Shown here: piece by piece, positions 27,601 through 35,436 of the stretch
How positions within the stretch are numbered: position 1 is the first letter of the stretch
Layout of the letters: each line of letters begins with the position of its first letter
Assembly: GCA_965202905.1 (NCBI GenBank)
Contig: OZ241868.1
Coordinates: 1,674,001 to 1,738,000, forward strand
Direction of reading: 5' to 3'
Length of the DNA: 64,000 nucleotides
From: CAYFYS01 sp965202905
Lineage (GTDB): Bacteria; Pseudomonadota; Alphaproteobacteria; MPNO01
Translations under genes and position numbers: made by a program
Notes under the pieces: model-generated
Seen by the model: only the letters and a program-made list of their open reading frames with translations
Databases searched by the model: none
What the model was told of the DNA's origin: nothing

Positions 27601-30600
27601 TCCCGAAACTTGCGCCGAGATAACACAGCTTGCTTCAATGAGGCCGGGGCCGGAAGGCCCCGGATGCACCCGTCACGGTGCGTAATGTGGTCTGAGAGTG
27701 ACGTGCTTCAATGAGGCCGGGGCCGGAAGGCCCCGGATGCTCTTTCTCTGCGGATAATGGCGAAACCCCGCGCCGGGCTTCAATGAGGCCGGGGCCGGAA
27801 GGCCCCGGATGCCCATCTACCACTATTCGCTAAGTAAGAATGCGAAAGAGCTTCAATGAGGCCGGGGCCGGAAGGCCCCGGATGCATCGCAGCTTACCGC
27901 GAACACAGCCATCCCCATGACGCTTCAATGAGGCCGGGGCCGGAAGGCCCCGGATGCCACACCCCGGTGATGCCCTCTGGTCGGGAACGCCCAAAGCTTC
28001 AATGAGGCCGGGGCCGGAAGGCCCCGGATGCCTCTCGACTCTACACACCCTGGTGACGCCCCCTGGTCAGGCTTCAATGAGGCCGGGGCCGGAAGGCCCC
28101 GGATGCAACCCGTACCGGTTAAACTGTTGGGCTGCGCGTTGGTAGCTTCAATGAGGCCGGGGCCGGAAGGCCCCGGATGCGACATTCCGGCTTGCGTCCG
28201 TCATTTTCCGAATATGCTTCAATGAGGCCGGGGCCGGAAGGCCCCGGATGCGCTGGACGGCAAACCAAAGCGGAAGCGCGGCGGGAGCTTCAATGAGGCC
28301 GGGGCCGGAAGGCCCCGGATGCGGATCGCCGGTCCAACCAGCGACGGGATGGCTTTCGCTTCAATGAGGCCGGGGCCGGAAGGCCCCGGATGCATCGCTT
28401 TCCCACTAATGGGAAGCAAAACCCGAAAGGCTTCAATGAGGCCGGGGCCGGAAGGCCCCGGATGCTTTTTCGTCGCCAGGATCATTCCTGATCGACGATT
28501 AAGCTTCAATGAGGCCGGGGCCGGAAGGCCCCGGATGCGCCCTCACTCGCCGCGACCGCAATCACCCCGGCCACCGCTTCAATGAGGCCGGGGCCGGAAG
28601 GCCCCGGATGCTGCGGTTCCGTGGCGGCTTGACTCGCCGTTCCAATCCGGCTTCAATGAGGCCGGGGCCGGAAGGCCCCGGATGCACGTCAGATCGCAAC
28701 GAAGCCGAACGCCGAGCGAATGCTTCAATGAGGCCGGGGCCGGAAGGCCCCGGATGCCCCATTCGCATCCAATATGTAGTGGACCGGGAGCGGGCTTCAA
28801 TGAGGCCGGGGCCGGAAGGCCCCGGATGCGCCCACCGGGGAGTGTCTGATACCGGCCCGACCCCCGCTTCAATGAGGCCGGGGCCGGAAGGCCCCGGATG
28901 CTTTCCAGAGCGATTGCTAAGGCGATAGAAGCTTATAGGGCTTCAATGAGGCCGGGGCCGGAAGGCCCCGGATGCAATGATCTCAAAAGGATGATTGCAG
29001 AGGGTAAGTCGCTTCAATGAGGCCGGGGCCGGAAGGCCCCGGATGCGGCGACCGGCAGGCGATCCGGCGGCCTACGGAAAATGGCTTCAATGAGGCCGGG
29101 GCCGGAAGGCCCCGGATGCCGGCAGGCAAACTGGCGACCGGCGGCCTACGGAAAATGCTTCAATGAGGCCGGGGCCGGAAGGCCCCGGATGCCCAAATCG
29201 TCCAGGAAACCCTGGACGCACCGGCCTGGCTTCAATGAGGCCGGGGCCGGAAGGCCCCGGATGCCAATCGAAGGGGCGAAACGTCCGTATGACGATTCTC
29301 GCTTCAATGAGGCCGGGGCCGGAAGGCCCCGGATGCATTTCTTAGCTCTTGCGAGGTCCCTGCTCTTCTATGCTTCAATGAGGCCGGGGCCGGAAGGCCC
29401 CGGATGCAACGAATGGGAGAATGCAATCGCATGGATAAGCTCGCTTCAATGAGGCCGGGGCCGGAAGGCCCCGGATGCCAAGTATTCCGTTCAGCTTATT
29501 TGTTTCATGAAAGAAGCTTCAATGAGGCCGGGGCCGGAAGGCCCCGGATGCGAGACCATTTTGCCGCGCGAGACCAGAATCGGCGGAGCTTCAATGAGGC
29601 CGGGGCCGGAAGGCCCCGGATGCACCGCGTGTCGGTGTGAATGTATAACTCGACTGTATCAGCTTCAATGAGGCCGGGGCCGGAAGGCCCCGGATGCGAT
29701 TCTCCAGTCTATGAGACTGCCTTAGACATTGCTGCTTCAATGAGGCCGGGGCCGGAAGGCCCCGGATGCTCAATTCGTGTTGTCACGCAAATTCAAGATA
29801 TACTGGCTTCAATGAGGCCGGGGCCGGAAGGCCCCGGATGCCTTTTCGACTGCCTCGATTTGCTTCGAGGTTAATACGCTTCAATGAGGCCGGGGCCGGA
29901 AGGCCCCGGATGCACAGATAGAGCAGCAGGTTCCGCGCCTCCTGGATCGCTTCAATGAGGCCGGGGCCGGAAGGCCCCGGATGCACGCCGACCCCTCCAA
30001 AAAAACCTGACCTACCTCCGAGCTTCAATGAGGCCGGGGCCGGAAGGCCCCGGATGCGGCATAGGTAGTAGGAAGCAAGGGGAGGTTGAGGTGTCGCTTC
30101 AATGAGGCCGGGGCCGGAAGGCCCCGGATGCTCTCGCATCACATCCATCATTGCATCGGCACTTCGCAGCTTCAATGAGGCCGGGGCCGGAAGGCCCCGG
30201 ATGCGACGGACGATGACGCCAACAGGGCGGATGCGTATGCGCTTCAATGAGGCCGGGGCCGGAAGGCCCCGGATGCCTGGCGGCTTTCGCGCAAGTATAG
30301 GAGCATGATGTGAAAGCTTCAATGAGGCCGGGGCCGGAAGGCCCCGGATGCGGGTCGCAGAATGTAGGGGTTTGCGAGACTTTGTTGCTTCAATGAGGCC
30401 GGGGCCGGAAGGCCCCGGATGCGAATATTCAAGCTTGATGTCCGAGCCAGCATAACAGCTTCAATGAGGCCGGGGCCGGAAGGCCCCGGATGCTTTCCGG
30501 GAACTGTTCGATGCTTGGCCGTCAAAGCTGCTTCAATGAGGCCGGGGCCGGAAGGCCCCGGATGCCCGCCGTAGCCCGCGCCAGCCCGCCGTAGCCCGCG

Positions 30601-30637
30601 CGCTTCAATGAGGCCGGGGCCGGAAGGCCCCGGATGC
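24657..30637 (-). CRISPR. Type I-G CRISPR array, 83 repeats and 82 spacers
   Basis: The 36-bp repeat begins (plus strand) GCTTCAATGAGG and ends GGATGC, with a perfect inner hairpin CCGGGGCC-GGAA-GGCCCCGG. I counted 83 copies, the first at 24657-24692 and the last at 30602-30637. All look identical to consensus except the 19th (25969-26004), whose last base is T. Spacers are 34-39 bp. Read on the minus strand the repeat ends in ATTGAAGC, the usual crRNA 5' handle, so transcription should run right to left from the cas2 side. The oldest (left-end) repeat is not degenerate, which is unusual for so long an array. Spacer 38 equals spacer 39. Confidence 0.98.
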
Positions 30638-30805
30638 CCCTTGCCTTATAACCCATTGTGGAACGCGCTGGAAACCGCGCGTTTTCGATCGGCTTGCGGA
30701 TGACGCCGCAGCTGCGCCATTGCCATTCCCATCGGGTTCTTCACAATACCAAAGAGCGCAGCAAAATCAATGCTCCATCGGGAATCGAGCGTCCCCCGGC
30801 AAACG
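30638..30805 (-). promoter_or_regulatory. CRISPR leader with putative promoter
   Basis: This AT-richer stretch lies between the last-added repeat and cas2. On the minus strand it contains TTGATT (30765-30770), a 16-base spacer and TATTGT (30743-30748), a plausible sigma-70-type promoter about 100 bases before the first repeat. Position beside cas2 and orientation with the repeat handle support it as the leader. The promoter call itself is tentative. Confidence 0.55.
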
Positions 30806-30842
30806 GCCGCCGCCGGGCCGCTCGAAGCGGCCCGGCGGCGGC
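30806..30842 (-). terminator. Perfect 17-bp GC hairpin after cas2
   Basis: The arms 30806-30822 and 30826-30842 (starting GCCGCCGCCGGG) pair perfectly around a 3-base loop. It sits 9 bases after the cas2 stop, so it could separate the adaptation operon from the array leader. There is no T-tract, so a classical intrinsic terminator is not proven. Confidence 0.45.
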
Positions 30843-30850
30843 AGGGGCGA

Positions 30851-31144
30851 TCATATCACGACCGCGCGCCGCTCAATACCGCTGAAGCTCTTGCCGATGC
30901 TCTCGACGGCGAACGCGGTCCGATCCGCCGGTCCGACATCGATCAGCAGCACATGATCCTCCCCCGCCTTGACGAGTTCGCGCAACCGTGTCTCCAGCTC
31001 GGCCCGGCGGCGGCGCGACAGGCGGCACTGGAAGACCGAGAGCTGGAGCCATTCGCCGAAGCCGTTCATGGTTTTGAAGATCCGGCGCCAGCGCCGGGCG
31101 TCGGAGATGTCGTAGGTGACGATATAGGTCCGTTCGTCGCTCAT
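30851..31144 (-). CDS. cas2: CRISPR adaptation protein Cas2
   Basis: This 97-residue Cas2 starts MSDERTYIVTYDISDARRWR, with the catalytic-type aspartate after the first beta strand. The ferredoxin-like core FKTMNGFGEWLQLSVFQCRL follows, and the end has DHVLLIDVGPADR. It forms the Cas1-Cas2 integration complex. The ATG at 31142-31144 is 8 bases after the cas4-cas1 stop, so both are one operon; the longer open frame upstream is rejected. It is the gene next to the array leader, as in other type I-G loci. Confidence 0.95.
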   Translation of the reverse strand: MSDERTYIVTYDISDARRWRRIFKTMNGFGEWLQLSVFQCRLSRRRRAELETRLRELVKAGEDHVLLIDVGPADRTAFAVESIGKSFSGIERRAVVI

Positions 31145-31152
31145 GGCGCGCC

Positions 31153-32925
31153 TCACCGCGGCAGGTAGTGGGGGCAAGACGGCAACTCGCCCAGCAGGTG
31201 CCGGCTCAGCAGCCGCGCCTGCAACACCAGAAGCCGGCGCATGCTCAGCCGGTAGCCGAACAGCGGATGGGTAGTCTCCTGAGACAGGCGCCGCTCGAAC
31301 GCGCCGACGAAGCGCCGGCGCCCGGTCGGGCTGAGGGCGGTTCCGGTGGCGCCGGTAACGAAATCGGCCGCCGAGACCTCGCCGGTATTGACCGCTGTGA
31401 GCACCACCGAATCGGCGACGACCGGCCGGAACGGCTCCATCAGATCGAGCGCGAGCGCCGGCCTGCCGTGGCGCGGGGCGTGGAACAGGCCCCGATAGGG
31501 ATCGAGCCCGACCGAAGCGAGCGCAACGCTCAGATGCCGCGTCAGCATCGCGTAGGCCAGCGACAGCATGGCGTTCACCGGGTCGGTGGGCGGGCGGCGG
31601 TTGCGCGCTTCGAAGCGAAACGGCGCCATCTCCCCGGTCCTATCCCCGGCCCCCGCCCCATCCCCGGCCATGTTCCCGGCGTCCTTCTTGTCCGTCCCCG
31701 GCGGCGCCAGCAGCCCGGCGAAAGCGCGGAAATAGGTCGCGGCGGCGTCGCCCTCGAAGCCCAGCAGCGCCGCCACGGTCGCTGCACGAGAGGCCGACCG
31801 GCGTGCCGTGTCCAGGCGGTCGAGCACAGCCTTGCGCTTGTCCTTGTCGCCGCGCCAGTTGCGCCTTAGGATGGTCCTCTGGTTCACGATCTTGGCGGCG
31901 ACGAGGGCGCGCGCGAAGCGCAAGCAGGCGGCTTCATCGAAGCTCGTCCGGTACTGCGCAATACGCACCTCGACATTGCGGTGGCCGATGCCGTGGGTCA
32001 TGCCGCGGAACCAGCCGCCGTGGCTGTGGAAGGTGACCGGAATTTCGCGCTCCATCAGGGCCGCGAGCGCGGGCGTGGTAATGGCGACGTTGCCGAACAG
32101 GGCCACGTCGGAGATCTCGATCAGGCGCATTGTGGTGTCGCCCTGCTCCTCGTCGGCGATCTTGAGCGTATCGCCCGTCTTGGTGATGCGCGCCCGCTGC
32201 GACTGGACGACCAGCGGCGCCGCCTCGTCGGCCGGCACGGCAATGGGGCGGGGCGCCAGGTCCGACCCGCCGAGCGCGCTCACCTCATCGGGCAGGCAGA
32301 CCGAGACCAGGGCGCAGCGCGGGCATTTCGGGCTGTCCTGAAGCGGCGGCGGGATGCGGCCCTGGGCGACTGTGAGACGCAGCCGGCTCACCGCGTCGCG
32401 GGTCGCGTGGCGCAAGTCGTCGTCGAGAGCGACGCGGATCCGCTCGCGGCTCTCCGCATACCAGATCGCGCCTTCCTCCACCCGGTAGCCGTGCTCCTCC
32501 AGGAGCAGCGCCTGGAGGCAGACCTGGACGCGCTCCGGCTCATAGGCGCCGCGCGCGACATGGGGGCGCTTGCCGCGTTTGTAGTCGACCGGCGTCACCG
32601 CGCCGTCTTCGGCCTCGGCGATGTCGATCTTCGCGATCACGCCGAGGCGCTCCGACGACAGGGTGAGCGCGCGGCGCGCGATTTTCTCCGGCTCGTCCTG
32701 CAACGCCCCGGGCGCCGGCAGGGGCGCGCCGGGGCGATCGACTCGCGCGTGGACGCGGCGCCCGTCCACCGTGTCTGCGGTTTCCACCCACTCGGCCTGC
32801 ACCCACATGAGATAGGCGAGGCGCGGGCAGTAGACGAACTCGTTCACCATCCGCGCCGGGACCAGCGGAACATCGCCGCGCGCCGGCGGCGCAGGCAAGG
32901 GGAGGTCGAGCTGGGTGGAGGTCAA
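31153..32925 (-). CDS. cas4-cas1: Cas4-Cas1 fusion, type I-G adaptation protein
   Basis: About 590 residues. The N-terminal Cas4 part has the first cluster cysteine in NEFVYCPRLAYLMWVQ, the nuclease VTPVDYKRGKRP, and CPRCALVSVCLP with the other cysteines. The Cas1 part has NAMLSLAYAMLTRHLSVALA and GLFHAPRHGRPALALDLMEP, with the metal-binding histidine and acidic residue. A glycine/alanine-rich insert (about 31628-31690) lies between Cas1 segments. Cas4-Cas1 fusions are characteristic of type I-G. No ATG exists before the Cas4 core; I chose TTG 32925 because a 94-bp copy of this 5' end elsewhere stops matching just there. TTG 33048 is the alternative. Confidence 0.9.
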   Translation of the reverse strand: MTSTQLDLPLPAPPARGDVPLVPARMVNEFVYCPRLAYLMWVQAEWVETADTVDGRRVHARVDRPGAPLPAPGALQDEPEKIARRALTLSSERLGVIAKIDIAEAEDGAVTPVDYKRGKRPHVARGAYEPERVQVCLQALLLEEHGYRVEEGAIWYAESRERIRVALDDDLRHATRDAVSRLRLTVAQGRIPPPLQDSPKCPRCALVSVCLPDEVSALGGSDLAPRPIAVPADEAAPLVVQSQRARITKTGDTLKIADEEQGDTTMRLIEISDVALFGNVAITTPALAALMEREIPVTFHSHGGWFRGMTHGIGHRNVEVRIAQYRTSFDEAACLRFARALVAAKIVNQRTILRRNWRGDKDKRKAVLDRLDTARRSASRAATVAALLGFEGDAAATYFRAFAGLLAPPGTDKKDAGNMAGDGAGAGDRTGEMAPFRFEARNRRPPTDPVNAMLSLAYAMLTRHLSVALASVGLDPYRGLFHAPRHGRPALALDLMEPFRPVVADSVVLTAVNTGEVSAADFVTGATGTALSPTGRRRFVGAFERRLSQETTHPLFGYRLSMRRLLVLQARLLSRHLLGELPSCPHYLPR

Positions 32926-33156
32926 TGCGGGCTCAGCCCTGTTCGGGCGCCACGCCACAGGTTTTCGATTTGTCCGGGACCGCAATCCGTCCGCACCCGG
33001 CGCTTCGGGTCGGACATCGTTCGCGGTTCGACCGCGCTCATGGCGCAAGCCCCCTTACCGCGCCCGGTTTCGTCACACCGGCACCTTCGTGATATCCGCT
33101 TTACGGGAACGCCGCAAGGTGCGCGAGGCCGACGTCGACCGGCGGCCACTGGTCCC

Positions 33157-33259
33157 CGGTCAATGAAGCCGGGCCGCAAATGCGGCCCGGAAATGCGCCA
33201 CCCCACGGTCCATCGCCAAGCGGCGCTTCCCCTTCAATGAGGCCAGCGGCCGATGACGC
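33157..33259 (-). CRISPR. Relic CRISPR repeats upstream of cas4-cas1
   Basis: Repeat A (33157-33196) has TCAATGAAGCC and ends GGAAATGC, with a 9-bp stem CCGGGCCGC-AAAT-GCGGCCCGG replacing the array's stem. A 34-bp spacer-like piece follows. Repeat B (33231-33259) begins CCTTCAATGAGGCC and then degenerates. Orientation is the same as the main array. The conserved TTCAATGA..CC ends with a different but fully paired stem suggest the remains of a second, related array rather than chance. Confidence 0.6.
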
Positions 33260-33718
33260 ATACTCAATACCTATGGGCGTGAACACGGAGTGGCAAGGGG
33301 CGGCTGTAGGGGGGCGAAAGTCTTCGTGAATCCGGAAGATGCCGGGAAGAAGGCGGAAACCCAAGGGGTCGGGGGGATTTCGGCGGGGTGGCGGGGCAGA
33401 CGAAAGTCTTTACGAGTCCGGGCGTGGACGGGCCGTTAACCGGCCGTAAACGGGGATTTTCGGGGCGTTTCAGGGGTGCTGAAACGGCGGTGAATCCAGG
33501 CGTTTTCGCGGGGTCGGATCGGGGTTGGCGGCGGGCCACGCCGGGCGGCGCGATCGGTCTCGGGATTGCGGTCGGCGGCGCTTGGAGTGGCGGCGACGCC
33601 GGAAGCAATCCGCAATACTCTCATGCCTTCGGGCGAGCGCGGGGGTTGCGCCTGGAAACGCCGCCGCGCTGCGCGGAAGCCGTGGCGTTGCGCCTTGTGG
33701 TGCGTCGCAAGGCAGGTC
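33260..33718. other. Non-coding stretch with a 21-bp imperfect direct repeat
   Basis: No supported gene. CGAAAGTCTT followed by an 11-base similar tail occurs at 33315-33335 and 33401-33421 (about 17 of 21 identical). The base composition is G-rich on the plus strand with many GGGG runs. This may be debris of the second array or of an older 5' region. Confidence 0.35.
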
Positions 33719-33841
33719 TTACTCCCAGTCCTGTGTGGCCTTTACGACGACGCGCCAGAACCGGCTGTCCTCTTCCAGGAACCCGATAGCGGCGATGGAA
33801 GGGACGATCGCCGCGTCCAGCGTCTTGGCGACATGGCTCAC
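33719..33841 (-). CDS. Short possible reading frame, unknown
   Basis: A 40-residue frame with GTG start reads VSHVAKTLDAAIVPSIAAIG and then FLEEDSRFWRVVVKATQDWE before TAA. The composition is protein-like (amphipathic, no rare runs), and the frame stays open somewhat upstream. It may be the tail of a lost gene. No family is recognised. Confidence 0.25.
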   Translation of the reverse strand: MSHVAKTLDAAIVPSIAAIGFLEEDSRFWRVVVKATQDWE

Positions 33842-33973
33842 CGTCCGCCGGCCCCTTGACTCTCGGATTAAACGCGCCTAAGTAACTTGACCGACAAGGC
33901 GAACGCCCCTTGTTAGGAAGCGCCGCTAGGCGCTCTCTTCAAGGCGCTCACAGCGCGGAAGGAGAATAAGGAC

Positions 33974-34150
33974 ATGGACAAGGCCGTAACAGTAAAGACC
34001 GTGCGGCATACGGTCCGAATCCAAGTCGAGGCGTCCACGGAAATAGTGACGTCTGCGCTCGGAGACATCGGTGGCTTGCACGATGTCGCCCCCGCTGGCT
34101 CCGGGACGATGAGCGACCAGCTGCGACTGACCTCCGGGAAGCGGAAATGA
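33974..34150 (+). CDS. Small protein upstream of csb1, unknown
   Basis: A 58-residue frame begins MDKAVTVKTVRHTVRIQVEA, continues STEIVTSALGDIGGLHDVAP and ends SGKRK. It has a strong ribosome site (AAGGAG with a good spacer) and lies 86 bases before csb1 in the same direction, so cotranscription is likely. The codons for VEASTEIVTSA are repeated almost exactly just after its stop (34024-34055 versus 34155-34186). The complementary strand is also open over this stretch, so coding is not proven. No family is recognised. Confidence 0.45.
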   Translation: MDKAVTVKTVRHTVRIQVEASTEIVTSALGDIGGLHDVAPAGSGTMSDQLRLTSGKRK

Positions 34151-34236
34151 CCCCTTCGAGGCGTCCACGGAGATCGTGACATCCGCCACCCGCTGTTTCG
34201 GCGTGCGAAATACCATTACTCCAGGGAGCGAACGCG

Positions 34237-35433
34237 ATGGATATCGACCTGAACACCATGAAAGAAGCTGTCAGAGGAACCGCCGCCGCGTTCCGTTGCG
34301 TAACGGCTTATCAGCCGTCCGGCGGCAAGGGCGACAAGGTGTTTCCGCCGACCTACGAAGGCGGAAAATACGCTACCGAAGAGCGAATCGACGCGGTAAC
34401 CGGCGAGATTCGGCCTTGCGTCCTTCTCGACTCGGTGCAGTCGCAGGCAAACCGGATGGAAACGGCTTTGCTGGAAGGGCGCCGAAACGGCGACATAGCG
34501 CTACCGCTTCTGATCGCCCGTTTCGGCGGCGATCTCCCGAAACCCTTCACGGTGACCAGCCTCGACGCGCCGCATCGGGCGGCGGACGCATTGTTTCGCG
34601 ACTGCCGGTTCGACAAAGCGATATTTCGCGAATCGGACAAGGGCAGGATTCTCGACACGGCCGATGTGCGCAACGCAAGGGGGCTGTTCGGGCTGTGTCC
34701 CACTGCGCTGGTTTTCGGATTGTGGGATTCGACTGGCCCGCGCGGCGGTCTGGGCGCGAAGTTCCAGCGGGCACTGGTGTCGGAAATCGTCGGTTATGAC
34801 GCTGAACCGGGCAGAACGACAGCAAGCCGCATCGATCCCGCCCAGATCGAACGCGCAGCCGGCCCGCTCTACCGCCGCAAGACTGAGACAGAAGGTTTGC
34901 CAGGCTGGACTCTGGACAAGGCGGCGGGCTCCGTAAAACTGGGCAAGGATGGCAGACCGTCGGAAGCCAACCACGGCAACGTGACCCCGACCATCAAGGA
35001 TGGCGGCTTTACGATCTCCCGGGCCATTCAGACGACGACGCTGTCTCTCGCCGTCCTGCGCCGCCTGCGGTTCCCGGCGGAGGGGACGGCAGAGTCCGAT
35101 CCCGAAGTCGACCGCGCCGCCCGCACCGTTCTCGCGGCGCTCGGGCTTGCCGCGGGGACCCTGGCGCGAGTCGATACGGACCTTCGCTCCCGTTGCCACT
35201 TGTTCGCCGAGGCAGAATCGTCGTGGGAATTGCTGGACCGGCCTGGGGAAGACCCGAGGCGTTTCCGGTTGGATCCGGACGGCGCACTCGGACTTCTGCG
35301 GGAGGCGATCGACGAGGCGAAAGCGGCGGGACTGCCGTGGGAAGGCGAAATCGAACTCACACCGTCCCCCGAGCTGATCGAACTGGTACGCCGCAGTCAG
35401 GAATTGGCAAGCGAGTCCGGATCGGAGGAGTAA
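34237..35433 (+). CDS. csb1: Csb1 (Cas7-like backbone subunit), interference set 1
   Basis: This 398-residue Csb1 (GSU0053 family, Cas7 of type I-G) forms the crRNA-bound backbone of Cascade. Recognisable are VFPPTYEGGKYATEERIDAV, the family-diagnostic LLDSVQSQANRMETALLEG, DAPHRAADALFRDC and CPTALVFGLWDSTGPRGGLG. The last motif is followed by a typical SRIDPAQI stretch. It starts with GGGAG upstream of the ATG. It is the first gene of set 1 and is followed after 3 bases by csb2. The set 2 Csb1 shares the same motifs but is clearly diverged. Confidence 0.93.
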   Translation: MDIDLNTMKEAVRGTAAAFRCVTAYQPSGGKGDKVFPPTYEGGKYATEERIDAVTGEIRPCVLLDSVQSQANRMETALLEGRRNGDIALPLLIARFGGDLPKPFTVTSLDAPHRAADALFRDCRFDKAIFRESDKGRILDTADVRNARGLFGLCPTALVFGLWDSTGPRGGLGAKFQRALVSEIVGYDAEPGRTTASRIDPAQIERAAGPLYRRKTETEGLPGWTLDKAAGSVKLGKDGRPSEANHGNVTPTIKDGGFTISRAIQTTTLSLAVLRRLRFPAEGTAESDPEVDRAARTVLAALGLAAGTLARVDTDLRSRCHLFAEAESSWELLDRPGEDPRRFRLDPDGALGLLREAIDEAKAAGLPWEGEIELTPSPELIELVRRSQELASESGSEE

Positions 35434-35436
35434 GAG

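Noticed and set aside
24663..30600. Dozens of open frames on both strands reading repeated PGPEGPGC or HPGPSGPGLIEA (collagen-like proteins)
   Set aside because: They are translations of the CRISPR repeat; the 36-bp repeat is a multiple of 3 and mimics a protein repeat. Spacer lengths break each frame.
33856..33884. TTGACT-N17-TAAGTA as a promoter for interference set 1
   Set aside because: The -10 element matches the consensus poorly and the gap to the first gene is long; kept out of the feature list.
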